A stretch of DNA of 64,000 nt from Pseudodonghicola sp048268305 (lineage in GTDB: Bacteria; Pseudomonadota; Alphaproteobacteria; Rhodobacterales; Rhodobacteraceae). Shown one piece after another: positions 42,750 through 51,725 of this stretch. The stretch is from positions 423,166-487,165 of the forward strand of contig NZ_JBLWVT010000003.1 of NCBI RefSeq assembly GCF_048268305.1, in the 5' to 3' direction. The translations under genes and the position numbers were made by a program. The first letter of the stretch is position 1, and each line of letters begins with the position of its first letter. Below the pieces are notes generated by a model. The model saw nothing but the letters and a program-made list of their open reading frames with translations. It made no database searches and was not told the origin of the DNA.

Positions 42750-43886
42750 TCATTCGCCGAAATAGGCCGCTTTCGCCGCCTGAATGGCCTTTGCCTGATC
42801 GCCGCTCAGATCGTGACCGCCATAGCCCGCGATATGGACATGGAAGGGATCCTCCAGCGTATCGGAGACGCCCGACATCTCCTCGACCACCGCCAGGCCG
42901 CAATAGGGCACATAGGTCGCCGAATAGCCGCCCTCATGGGTGACGATCAGCCGACCCTCGCAATGGCGATCTGCCACCTCGAGCACCTGGCGGATCATCC
43001 AGCGGTAATCCTCGGACGACAGCATCATGATGCCCAGGGGATCGAGGGCCGAGGCGTCATAACCGCTCGGCACGAAGATCGCCTGCGGCTTGAAGGCCTC
43101 GAGCGCCGGCAGCACGATTTCCTTGAAAGCCTCGCGATAGGCGCCCGATCCCGATCCCGGCGGCAGCGGGATGTTCAGGTTCACCCCCTGCCCCGCGCCC
43201 TCGCCCGTTTCCTCGATAAAGCCGGAGTTCGGCGGGAAGAGGTTGTTCTGATGCAGCGAGATCGTCAGCACCGACGGGTCGTCATAAAAGATCGCCTGGG
43301 TGCCGTTGCCATGGTGCACGTCCCAATCAACGGTGGCAATCCGCTCGATCCCATAGGTTTCCTGCGCGTATTTGATCCCCAGCGCCGCATTGGCCAGCAG
43401 GCAGAACCCCATCGCCAGCTCGGGCATCGCATGGTGCCCGGGCGGCCGGCAGAGCACATAGGCGTTGTCCACCGCACCGGTAAAGACCGCATCCACCGCC
43501 TTGAGCACACCACCGACCGCCAGTTGCGCGATCTCATAGCTGGCCGGCCCCACCGGGGTGAGCTGGCCGGCATCGCCGCCACCCGAGGCGCAGACCGCCT
43601 TGAGGTGATCCAGATAGGATTGCGGGTGCACCTTGGTCAAAAAGGCCTCCTCCACCGGCTCGGGCCGGATCGGATGCAGGCAAGGCGCCAGCCCGGTGGC
43701 CTCGACCAGCCCGTTCATCCGGCGCTTGGTCTCGGGGTTCTCGAAATGCTCGCCCGGCTGCACCGTCAGAGAAGGTTCGAAAAACCCGCTCCAGTTCTGC
43801 GTATCGTGCCAGTAATAGAGTTCCGATGTCACCCAGCCGGTGCGGCGGGTGGTGGTCTTGGGCGCATCTTTCGGACGGAACGGCAT
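42750..43886 (-). CDS. Histone deacetylase-superfamily acetylpolyamine amidohydrolase-like enzyme
   Basis: 378 residues. CRPPGHHAMPE has the catalytic His pair, DWDVHHGNGTQAIFYDDPSV the zinc and relay residues, and PSGYDASALDPLG the last zinc Asp. This matches bacterial acetylpolyamine amidohydrolases and acetoin-utilization-type proteins. The start at 43886 follows CAGGGGG. It is the first gene of a two-gene unit with an amidohydrolase and is divergent from a LuxR-type regulator. Confidence 0.9.
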   Translation of the reverse strand: MPFRPKDAPKTTTRRTGWVTSELYYWHDTQNWSGFFEPSLTVQPGEHFENPETKRRMNGLVEATGLAPCLHPIRPEPVEEAFLTKVHPQSYLDHLKAVCASGGGDAGQLTPVGPASYEIAQLAVGGVLKAVDAVFTGAVDNAYVLCRPPGHHAMPELAMGFCLLANAALGIKYAQETYGIERIATVDWDVHHGNGTQAIFYDDPSVLTISLHQNNLFPPNSGFIEETGEGAGQGVNLNIPLPPGSGSGAYREAFKEIVLPALEAFKPQAIFVPSGYDASALDPLGIMMLSSEDYRWMIRQVLEVADRHCEGRLIVTHEGGYSATYVPYCGLAVVEEMSGVSDTLEDPFHVHIAGYGGHDLSGDQAKAIQAAKAAYFGE

Positions 43887-43952
43887 TCGGTCCCCCTGCT
43901 CGTGTGATCGGTTCCTGTTGGCGGCAGTCTTGCCCAGGGCGTCCCCCGCGCA

Positions 43953-43972
43953 AATACCACCAAGTTGGTATT
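43953..43972. promoter_or_regulatory. Palindrome in the LuxR/deacetylase promoter
   Basis: AATACCA-N6-TGGTATT, a 20-bp perfect-armed dyad, lies between the divergent genes. A partial copy (AGTGGTAT) lies at 43996-44003, next to the LuxR start. It is the likely target of the LuxR-type protein. Confidence 0.6.
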
Positions 43973-44001
43973 GCTTTTCCATTTTGACGGTTTCTAGTGG
44001 T

Positions 44002-44832
44002 ATGATGACATCCGCTTCTCCCCCCTCCGACAGCCAGCTTGCCGAATATGATTTCCTCGGCCATCTCGCCGCGCTGGAGACGCTGCCCGACTTCGAGGCG
44101 GCGGTCGCCCCCTATTGCAGCCAAGTCTTTGAGACGCAAAGCGTTCTGGCGGTGCGTTATTATCGGGACCGGCAACCCGATGTGCTGTTTCGCTGGATCC
44201 CCGGGGCGGCGCTGCGGCAGACCTTCGACAGCTATTATCGCGGCCTCGGATTCATGCTGGATCCCTTCTATCAACTGGCCCTGCGCAGCCCCGATTTCGC
44301 CGTGCATCAACTGCGCGAAATCGCCCCCGACCGGTTCGAGACCAGCGAGTATTTTGCCACTTATTTCGGCACCACCCAGATGGTGGACGAATTGGGCGCC
44401 ACCCTGCGGCTTGATGCCGACAGCGCGGTGCACCTGTCACTGGGCCGCAGCGCCGGGCACAAGCGCTTCCCGGCCCGGCAGGTACGGCATTTCAAACTGC
44501 TGGCACGCGCGATCATGCCCAAGCTGCGGGCGGTGGCGCTGCAGGCCGATCCCAGCCGGCAAGCGGCGCCGGGCTTCGTCGATCTGCATCTGCGGTTCCG
44601 CAATCTCAGGATCGCCGGTCAGGCGGCACTGTCGGACCGGCAGGCGGAAATCGCCGCTCTGATCGTCCAGGGCCATTCCAGCCGCGCCATCGGGCTGAAG
44701 CTGGCGATCTCGGAGCAGACGGTGAAGGTCCATCGCCGCAATATCTTCAAGAAGCTCGGCATTTCCTCGCAAAGCCAGCTTTTCGACCTGCTGATCTCGG
44801 GCCTGTCGCACCTCGCAGCCGAGACCGGCTGA
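44002..44832 (+). CDS. LuxR-family transcriptional regulator
   Basis: 276 residues. The C-terminal HTH reads LSDRQAEIAALIVQGHSSRAIGLKLAISEQTVKVHRRNIFKKLGISSQSQLFDL (about 205-260, in pieces), the GerE type. The N-terminal 180 residues do not show the autoinducer-binding Trp/Tyr/Asp pattern that I can place. It is divergent from the deacetylase-amidohydrolase unit, so it likely controls it. Two ATGs in a row (44002, 44005) are possible starts. Confidence 0.85.
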   Translation: MMTSASPPSDSQLAEYDFLGHLAALETLPDFEAAVAPYCSQVFETQSVLAVRYYRDRQPDVLFRWIPGAALRQTFDSYYRGLGFMLDPFYQLALRSPDFAVHQLREIAPDRFETSEYFATYFGTTQMVDELGATLRLDADSAVHLSLGRSAGHKRFPARQVRHFKLLARAIMPKLRAVALQADPSRQAAPGFVDLHLRFRNLRIAGQAALSDRQAEIAALIVQGHSSRAIGLKLAISEQTVKVHRRNIFKKLGISSQSQLFDLLISGLSHLAAETG

Positions 44833-44835
44833 GCC

Positions 44836-47529
44836 TCAGCCCCGCCGCCGGCCCAGCGCCAGGCGCATCTGCTTCTCGGTTTCGACCAAGGCGAAGAACA
44901 CCGCCCCCACCGCGACGATCATCAGCCCGTCGGCGAAGGACACCGCCTCTGTCCCGAAGATGCGCTGCAGCGGCGGCAGATAGGTGACGGCAAATTGCGC
45001 GCCCACCACGGTGACCAGGCTGGCCCAGACCATCGGCGTGCCCTTGACCGCCTGCCAGGTCAGCGAGGTGCCATAGATGTTGCGAATGAAGAAGAGATAG
45101 AAAATCTCCTGCACGACCAGCATGTTCATCGCCATGGTGCGCGCCAGCTCGTCGCTATAGCCCTGATCATGGGCATAGCTGTAGACGCCGAAGACCGCGA
45201 TCAGGCAGAGGAAAGAGACCAGAAGGATCGTCCAGATCAGGGCCCCGGTCAGCAGCGGTTCATCGCGCGGACGCGGCGGCCGGCGCATGGTGCCCGCCTC
45301 CGACGGCTCGAAGGCCAGCGCGATCCCCAGGGTGATGGCGGTGATCAGGTTGACCCAGAGGATCTGCACCGCGGTGATCGGCATCGGCAGGCCGACGAAG
45401 AGCGCCACGATGATGGTGATCGCCTCGCCGCCATTGGTGGGCAGGGTCCAGGAGATCACCTTCTTGATGTTGTCATAGACGGTTCGCCCCTCGCGCACCG
45501 CCGCCGCGATCGAGGCGAAGTTGTCATCGGCCAGCACCAGTTCGGCCGCCTCCTTCGCCGCCTCGCTGCCCTTCTGGCCCATGGCGATGCCGGCATCGGC
45601 GCGTTTCAGCGCCGGCGCGTCGTTCACGCCGTCGCCGGTCATCGCCACGGTCAGCCCGCAGGCCTGCAAGGCCGTGACCAGCCGCAGCTTGTGCGCCGGC
45701 GAGGTGCGGGCGAAGATGTCGGTCTCGACCGCCGCCTTGGCCAGTTCGGCATCACTCATCACCTCGATATCCGCGCCGGTCAGCACGCTGTCGGGGTTGC
45801 TGAGGCCGATCATCCCGCCGATGGCGCGGGCGGTCGCCGCATGATCGCCGGTGATCATCTTCACGTCGATGCCGGCGGCGTGGCATTCGGCCACCGCCGC
45901 GATCGCCTCGGGACGCGGCGGGTCGATCAGCCCGATCAGCCCGATCAGGGTCAGCCGGCCCTTCATCTGCTCCTTGTGCAGCGGCTCGCCCTCGTCGGGC
46001 GGCTGCCCCACCGCCACGGCGATCACCCGCTGGCCACTGGCCGCCAGCTCCTCGACCCTCGCCGCCCAGTGATCGGGATCAAGCGGCGCGCTGCCGCCAT
46101 CGGGCGCGCGCTGATCGGCGCAAAGCACCATCAGCGCCTCAGGGGCGCCCTTGACATAGAGCGCCCGGCGGCCGTCCGGCGATCGCTGCAGCACCGCCAT
46201 ATAGCGATGCGCGGCGTCAAACGGGATGGTGTCGATCCTGAGCCAATCGGCGTAGGGATCGGCGCCGCGGCGGGTGATCTTGCCGGCGAGCGCCATCAGC
46301 GCCCCCTCCATCGGGTCACCCTCGACCCGCCAGATGCTGCCCGCGTCGCTCAGCACCGCGTCATTGCAAAGCCCCGCCCCTTCGGCGAATTCCATCAGCA
46401 CCGCATGATCCTCCGGGTCGGCATCCGCCTCGCGCCAGCGGATCGCGCCCACGGGGGCATAGCCGTCGCCATCGACCGAGAACACATGGTCGGCCGAGGC
46501 GAGCGAGGCGACCATCATCTCGTTCCGGGTCAGCGTGCCGGTCTTGTCCGAACAGATCACCGAAACCGATCCCAGGGTCTCGATCGCCGGCAGCCGCCGC
46601 ACGATGGCGTTGCGCCCGGCCATGGCACGCACGCCCACGGCAAGGGTGATGGTCAGCACCGCCGGCAGCCCCTCGGGGATCGCCGCGACGGACAGGCCCA
46701 CCACCGCCATGAAAAGCCCGGCGAATTCCATATGCATGACGAAATAGCCATAGCCCAGGAGCATGGCGCCGAGGATCAGGATGAACAGCGTCAGCCAGCG
46801 CGCGAAGACATCCATCTGATGCACCAGAGGGGTCGTCAGCACCTCGACCTGCGCCAGCATGCCGCTGATCTTGCCAATCTCGGTGTCGGCCCCGGTGCCG
46901 GTGACGACCCCCCGCGCGGTTCCCGCCGCCACGAGCGTGCCGCTGAAAAGCATCGAATGCCGATCCCCCAGTGGCGCGTCGACCGGCACCGGTTGAATGC
47001 CCTTGTCGACCGGCACGGATTCCCCGGTCAGCACCGCCTCTTCCGCCTTCACCCCGTGGGTCTCGATCAGCCGCAGATCCGCCGGCACCCGGTCGCCGGC
47101 CTCGAGCAGCACGATATCGCCCGGCACCAGATCGGCGGCGTCGAGGCTTTGCCGCCTGCCATCGCGCAACGCCGCGCAGCGCGGTGCGAGCATGCCGCGG
47201 ATCGCCGCCATCGCCTGTTCGGCGCGCCCCTCCTGGATGAAGCCGATCACCGCATTGGCCAGCACCACCGCCAGGATCACCCCGGTGTCGACCCAATGGG
47301 CCAAGGCCGCGGTGACCGCCGCCGCCCCCAGCAGGACATAGATCAGAACATTATGAAACTGCAGCAGAAACCTGAGGATCGGGCCACGCCCCGGAACGGA
47401 GGGCAGAAGGTTCGGCCCATATTCGGCGCGCCGCCGCGCGACCTCTGCGCCGCTCAGCCCCGCCGGGGTGACGGCAAGCGCCTCAAGACAGTCGCCCTCG
47501 CTTCGGGCATGGGGATCGGCAATCGACAT
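44836..47529 (-). CDS. Cation-transporting P-type ATPase (P2-type)
   Basis: 897 residues. The phosphorylation motif is CSDKTGTLT near residue 326; VLTGESVPV and TGDGVNDAPALKRADAGIAMG are the other cytoplasmic marks; PEGLP in M4 is near 283. M6 reads VNLITAITLG, lacking the Asp of the calcium-pump NLVTDG motif, so the ion is uncertain and calcium is doubtful. It faces the LuxR gene's 3' end. The start at 47529 follows AAAGGAG. Confidence 0.9.
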   Translation of the reverse strand: MSIADPHARSEGDCLEALAVTPAGLSGAEVARRRAEYGPNLLPSVPGRGPILRFLLQFHNVLIYVLLGAAAVTAALAHWVDTGVILAVVLANAVIGFIQEGRAEQAMAAIRGMLAPRCAALRDGRRQSLDAADLVPGDIVLLEAGDRVPADLRLIETHGVKAEEAVLTGESVPVDKGIQPVPVDAPLGDRHSMLFSGTLVAAGTARGVVTGTGADTEIGKISGMLAQVEVLTTPLVHQMDVFARWLTLFILILGAMLLGYGYFVMHMEFAGLFMAVVGLSVAAIPEGLPAVLTITLAVGVRAMAGRNAIVRRLPAIETLGSVSVICSDKTGTLTRNEMMVASLASADHVFSVDGDGYAPVGAIRWREADADPEDHAVLMEFAEGAGLCNDAVLSDAGSIWRVEGDPMEGALMALAGKITRRGADPYADWLRIDTIPFDAAHRYMAVLQRSPDGRRALYVKGAPEALMVLCADQRAPDGGSAPLDPDHWAARVEELAASGQRVIAVAVGQPPDEGEPLHKEQMKGRLTLIGLIGLIDPPRPEAIAAVAECHAAGIDVKMITGDHAATARAIGGMIGLSNPDSVLTGADIEVMSDAELAKAAVETDIFARTSPAHKLRLVTALQACGLTVAMTGDGVNDAPALKRADAGIAMGQKGSEAAKEAAELVLADDNFASIAAAVREGRTVYDNIKKVISWTLPTNGGEAITIIVALFVGLPMPITAVQILWVNLITAITLGIALAFEPSEAGTMRRPPRPRDEPLLTGALIWTILLVSFLCLIAVFGVYSYAHDQGYSDELARTMAMNMLVVQEIFYLFFIRNIYGTSLTWQAVKGTPMVWASLVTVVGAQFAVTYLPPLQRIFGTEAVSFADGLMIVAVGAVFFALVETEKQMRLALGRRRG

Positions 47530-47840
47530 TGTCGTCTCCTTTGGTCAGGCGCATGCCGCATCGCGGCAAAAGCCTCGCTGCGATCGCAGCATAGACAGGA
47601 AGCCACCACGCCGACAATGTGGCAAAGCCGCCAATTTTCCGCACTGCCGCCGGGGCTGTCCGCCGGATGGTCCATCCTTGGGCAGTTTCCTCCGCCACGG
47701 CTTGGGGCCGACGAATTTCCCCGCCGCCTCCCTTTAACTCCCCCGCCCCTTGCCTATGCTGGGCGCGATCCTTCCGGCGGTCTGCCGCGGTCCTGCCCCG
47801 GGGCCGCCCCGCCGCTCTCGCAACCTGACGGAGCCCTTTC
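47530..47840. other. Intergenic region between the P-type ATPase and the D-2-hydroxyacid dehydrogenase gene
   Basis: 311 bp between divergent genes; it must hold both promoters. Small open frames here have no good start or family features. I see no repeat. Confidence 0.4.
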
Positions 47841-48827
47841 ATGACCACGCCTTCCTCCGCCGCAGGCCCCGCCGGCGGCCCCGTCATCGTCAACCAGATC
47901 GGACCGGAGGTCACCGCCTGCCTGCGCGATCATCCGGCCAATTTCACCGTGATCGAACGGCTCGACCGCAGCGTCGCCCCCTGGGAAGGGCTGCCGGAAG
48001 AAACCGAAATCCTGCTGACGGGCCCATCGGCCGGCTGGCGCAAGGCCCCGGCCGAGGCGCAGCCGCTGCCCAAGGGGCTGCGCTGGGTGCAGTCGCTGTC
48101 GACGGGCATCGAGGCCTATCCGCGCTGGATCGTCGAGGGCCGCAGCTTTACCTGCGGGCGCGGCGTCGCGGCCTCGGCCATCGCCGAATACGTACTGACC
48201 GCCATTCTCGACCACGCCAAGGGGTTCAGCGCCCTGAAGGTTCACGACGAAGCCGGTTGGAAGGCCAAGCATGACCTTGACGGGTTGGTCGGCAAGACGC
48301 TGGGCATCCTGGGCTATGGCGCCATCGGCCAGGCCATCGCCCGGCGCGCCCATGGGTTCGAGATGGAGGTCCTGGCCTGCCGGCGCGGCGCCTGGGACGA
48401 CAGCGATCCCTATGCCCGCCCGGCGGCGACTCCCGAGGCGCTGTTCGCCGCCTCAGATTACCTCGCCATCGCGATGCCGCTGACCCCAGCCACCCGCCAC
48501 ATGGTCGACGCGGCGCTGCTGGCGCAGGCCAAGCCCGGCCTGGTGCTGATCAATATCGCGCGCGGCGAAATCGTCGATCAGGACGCGCTGGTCGAGGCGA
48601 TCGGCAAAGGCGGTCTGGGCGGCGCCATTCTGGATGTCACCACACCCGAACCGCTGCCCGATGGCCATCCGCTCTATGCCCTGCCGACGGTGGTGATCAC
48701 GCCGCATATCTCGTGGAAAAGCCCGGCCTTCATGGCCGGCTTCCTGCATGACCTCACGGCCAACCTCGATGCCCATCTGGCGGGCGAGCCGCTGATGAAC
48801 CAGGTCGACCTGACCCGCGGCTACTGA
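47841..48827 (+). CDS. D-isomer-specific 2-hydroxyacid dehydrogenase
   Basis: 328 residues. The NAD motif is LGILGYGAIGQAIARRA (about 154-170); the catalytic Arg is in NIARGEIVDQDAL, the Glu in TTPEPLPDGH, and the His in ITPHISWKSP. It belongs to the glyoxylate/hydroxypyruvate-reductase-like group that reduces 2-oxoacids. It is a single gene followed after 168 bp by a MAPEG gene. Confidence 0.92.
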   Translation: MTTPSSAAGPAGGPVIVNQIGPEVTACLRDHPANFTVIERLDRSVAPWEGLPEETEILLTGPSAGWRKAPAEAQPLPKGLRWVQSLSTGIEAYPRWIVEGRSFTCGRGVAASAIAEYVLTAILDHAKGFSALKVHDEAGWKAKHDLDGLVGKTLGILGYGAIGQAIARRAHGFEMEVLACRRGAWDDSDPYARPAATPEALFAASDYLAIAMPLTPATRHMVDAALLAQAKPGLVLINIARGEIVDQDALVEAIGKGGLGGAILDVTTPEPLPDGHPLYALPTVVITPHISWKSPAFMAGFLHDLTANLDAHLAGEPLMNQVDLTRGY

Positions 48828-48995
48828 CCCCGGCGGGAGGGGCCCACCCCTCCCCGCCACGGGCGGCCGCAGCCGATGATCGCACCGGCAGCCGGCGCCG
48901 GCGCGCAGATCCGCGACAAGATGAACAATGGTTTTCGAATATATCTTTCCTCAGGCCGTCGGCCTCTCCTCCTTGCCCAAAAGTGACGCAAAATC

Positions 48996-49382
48996 ATGAC
49001 CCTGACCATCACCGCCCTTTATGCCGGCCTGGCCGGTCTGCTGTACCTGCTGCTCTCTGCCCATGTGATCAAACAGCGGATCGCCACCCATCAATCGCTG
49101 GGCGATGGCGGCGACGACACGCTGAACCGGCGCATCCGCGCGCATGCGAATTTCGCGGAATATGCGCCGCTGACGCTGATCCTGATCGCGGCTTTCGAGG
49201 CTCAGGGCGGCGCCGCGCCGCTGGTGCATCTGGCCGGGATCGCCCTGCTGCTGAGCCGGGCGATGCACGCCTATGGGATGCAGGGCGACAGCCACGCCTG
49301 GGGTCGCAAATACGGCATTGTCACCTGTTTCCTGCTGATCCTGGTGCTGTCGCTGGCCGATATCGCCTTGGCGCTGATCTGA
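48996..49382 (+). CDS. MAPEG-family membrane protein
   Basis: 128 residues with four membrane segments. The conserved stretch is NRRIRAHANFAEYAPLTLILIAAFEAQG, the MAPEG Arg/Asn/Glu motif, followed by GIALLLSRAMHAYGM. Family members are glutathione-dependent enzymes; bacterial ones are poorly studied. It ends 3 bp from the convergent AraC gene. Confidence 0.9.
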   Translation: MTLTITALYAGLAGLLYLLLSAHVIKQRIATHQSLGDGGDDTLNRRIRAHANFAEYAPLTLILIAAFEAQGGAAPLVHLAGIALLLSRAMHAYGMQGDSHAWGRKYGIVTCFLLILVLSLADIALALI

Positions 49383-49385
49383 CCC

Positions 49386-50195
49386 TCAGCCCGGCGCCAA
49401 GCGGAAGGCCGAGGGCGGCGCGTCGAATTCGCGGCGAAAGGCGGCGGTAAAGGCCGAGGGGCTGGAATAGCCCAGCCGATCCGCCAGCGCCGCGCTGGTC
49501 TCGCCCCGTTCGATCCCTTCGAGCGCCACCATGCAGCGCAGCTTGGCGCGCCAGTCGCGGAAGGTCATGCCGGTCTCGGTCGCGAACAGCCGCTCCAGCG
49601 TGCGTTCCGAGGTACCAAGATCGCGCGCCACCTCGGACAGGTTGCGCCGCTCCCCCGGGTGGCGCAGGAAATGCGCCATCGTCGCCGCCAGTCGGCCGTC
49701 GCGTCCGCCGGGCAGATGCAGCGCCGCCGGGGGCAGCCGGGCGATCTCGTCCAGCGCCACCCAAGCCAGCCGCCGCGCGGCGGCGCCGGTCTGATCCGCC
49801 TCCTCCGCCAGCCGTTCGACGATCCCGCGCAACAGCGGCGAGCCGCGGAAGACCGTGCAGGCCTGCGGCAACCCGGCCCGCCCGGCATAGCGTGGTGCGA
49901 CGTAGAGGTGGCGCACCTGCAACGAGGTCTGCGTGGTCAGCTGATGGCCCAGCCCGCCGGGTATCCAGATCGCGTGCTTGTGCGGCACCATCCAGACATC
50001 ATCACCGGCACGCAGCCGTAACACCCCGTCCAGACACAGGATCAATTGCGCCCGGGGATGCGCATGCGGCGCGACGGCAACCCCGGCGCCCAGGGTGCCG
50101 CAGCGGGCGATCACCGGACGGCGCGACGACAGGTCGTACCCATCCCGGGTCGGGGTTCGGGAGAATTCTGGCGGAAATTCGACATGCTTTGGCAT
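49386..50195 (-). CDS. AraC-family transcriptional regulator with cupin sensor
   Basis: 269 residues. The N-terminal part (about 30-95) is a cupin-like domain (HAHPRAQLILCLDGVLRLR). The C-terminal 100 residues are an AraC double HTH: LSEVARDLGTSERTLERLFATETGMTFRDWRAKLR, then LADRLGYSSPSAFTAAFRREF. It is divergent from a SLC13-like transporter across 71 bp, so that gene is its likely target. Confidence 0.92.
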   Translation of the reverse strand: MPKHVEFPPEFSRTPTRDGYDLSSRRPVIARCGTLGAGVAVAPHAHPRAQLILCLDGVLRLRAGDDVWMVPHKHAIWIPGGLGHQLTTQTSLQVRHLYVAPRYAGRAGLPQACTVFRGSPLLRGIVERLAEEADQTGAAARRLAWVALDEIARLPPAALHLPGGRDGRLAATMAHFLRHPGERRNLSEVARDLGTSERTLERLFATETGMTFRDWRAKLRCMVALEGIERGETSAALADRLGYSSPSAFTAAFRREFDAPPSAFRLAPG

Positions 50196-50266
50196 AATGT
50201 CGCTCTAGCGCAAATCTGACCTTTTTCATAGGACTAATAGTCGACCCGCCCGCCGAGGACCCACCC

Positions 50267-51643
50267 ATGACCTACTTCAAAGAACTCATCATCACGGTGA
50301 TCGCCGTGATCGCGATCGCCATCTCGCTGACCCTCCCCGGGGGGCTCGATCACAGCCAGTCGCTGACCTTCGGCATCGTGCTGATCACCCTTGGCCTCTG
50401 GGCCACGGGGATCGTGCCCGGCTATGTCGCCTCGACCTTCTTCTTCACCGCGCTCCTGCTCCTGAACCTTGCCCCGCCGACGGCGGTGTTCTCCGGCTTC
50501 TCCTCGGCGGCGATGTGGCTGGTGATGACCGGCTTCATCATCGGCGCGGCGATCACCCACTCAGGGCTGGGGGTTCGGATCGGGGCGCTGGCGCAGCCGC
50601 ATCTGTCGAAAAGCTATCCCATGCTGATCGGTGGGCTGATGCTGATCGGGGCGCTGATGGGATTCATCATGCCCTCCTCAATGGGTCGCGCCGCGGTCCT
50701 GATCCCGGTCGGCATGGCGCTGGCCGATGTTCTCGGGCTGGAGAAGGGCAGCAAGGGGCGCACCGGCGTCGCCGTGGTGATCGCCTTCGGCACCAATATG
50801 CCCAGCTTTGCCATCCTGCCGTCGAACATCCCCAATATCGTGATGTCCGGCATGGCCGAGCGGACCTGGGGGCTGCATTTCGGCTATGCTGATTACCTGC
50901 TGCTGCACTATCCGGTGCTGGGGATCGTCAAGGGGATCGCCATCGTGCTGCTGGTGCTGTTCTATTTCCCCGCCAAGATCGCAGTGACCCCGCCGGCCCC
51001 GGCAGCGACCGCACCCCATGCGGCGCGACGCCAGGCCATCCTGCTTGGCATTCTGCTGATCACCGTTGCGTTTTGGGCCACCGACCAGTTCCACGGGATC
51101 AACGCCGCCTGGATCGGTCTGGCGACGGCGCTGGTGCTGATGGTGCCGCAATTCGGTTTCCTGCCACCGCCGGTCTTCAAGGGCGCCATCGACTTCGGCG
51201 TGCTTCTCTTCGTGTCGGGCGCACTGGCGCTTGGGGCGGTCGTCACCTCGACCGGCCTCGGCCCGGTGATCGCCAAGCATGTGATCTCGGTGATGCCGCT
51301 GGAGGAAGGCCGGCAATTCCTGAACTTCGTCTCACTGTCGACCCTCGGGATCATCACCGGCGTCTTCACCACCATGGCCGGGCTGCCGGCAGTGCTGGGA
51401 CCGATGGCGCAGGATCTGGCCAAGGCCACCGGGTTCTCGATCGAAGCCGTGATGATGACCCAGGTGATCGGCTTTTCAACCGTCTTCTTCCCCTATCAGA
51501 TCAGCCCGCTGATCGTCGCCATGGGGCTGGCCGGCGAATCCACCCGGCCCCTGTTGAAAATGACCCTGTCGCTGGTGGTGCTCACCTTCCTGGTCTTCAT
51601 CCCGCTCGATTACCTCTGGTGGCACCTGCTGGGCTGGATCTGA
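50267..51643 (+). CDS. SLC13/DASS-type anion symporter
   Basis: 458 residues with about 11-12 membrane segments. ILPSNIPN and the matching FTTMAGLPAVLGPM are the two substrate/sodium-binding loop motifs of the DASS family; the first differs from the canonical SNT form. These carriers import di- or tricarboxylates or sulfate with sodium. Its regulator is likely the divergent AraC protein. The substrate is not evident. Confidence 0.82.
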   Translation: MTYFKELIITVIAVIAIAISLTLPGGLDHSQSLTFGIVLITLGLWATGIVPGYVASTFFFTALLLLNLAPPTAVFSGFSSAAMWLVMTGFIIGAAITHSGLGVRIGALAQPHLSKSYPMLIGGLMLIGALMGFIMPSSMGRAAVLIPVGMALADVLGLEKGSKGRTGVAVVIAFGTNMPSFAILPSNIPNIVMSGMAERTWGLHFGYADYLLLHYPVLGIVKGIAIVLLVLFYFPAKIAVTPPAPAATAPHAARRQAILLGILLITVAFWATDQFHGINAAWIGLATALVLMVPQFGFLPPPVFKGAIDFGVLLFVSGALALGAVVTSTGLGPVIAKHVISVMPLEEGRQFLNFVSLSTLGIITGVFTTMAGLPAVLGPMAQDLAKATGFSIEAVMMTQVIGFSTVFFPYQISPLIVAMGLAGESTRPLLKMTLSLVVLTFLVFIPLDYLWWHLLGWI

Positions 51644-51684
51644 GCCGGGCGGCGAGGCGCTGACATCAGCTTGTATTCTGGTGC

Positions 51685-51699
51685 GTGATACTATAACAC
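51685..51699. promoter_or_regulatory. Imperfect AT-rich palindrome before the CobW-like gene pair
   Basis: GTGATACTATAACAC, 27 bp upstream of the first CobW-type gene. It is near the general form of Zur boxes, which often control such GTPases, but the match is loose. Confidence 0.35.
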
Positions 51700-51725
51700 T
51701 TCGATGGTTTTCGCGGAGTGTTCCG

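Noticed and set aside
44995..47844. 949-codon plus-strand open frame
   Set aside because: Antisense of the P-type ATPase gene, whose motifs are complete; the plus-strand product is low-complexity His/Arg/Asp/Gln.
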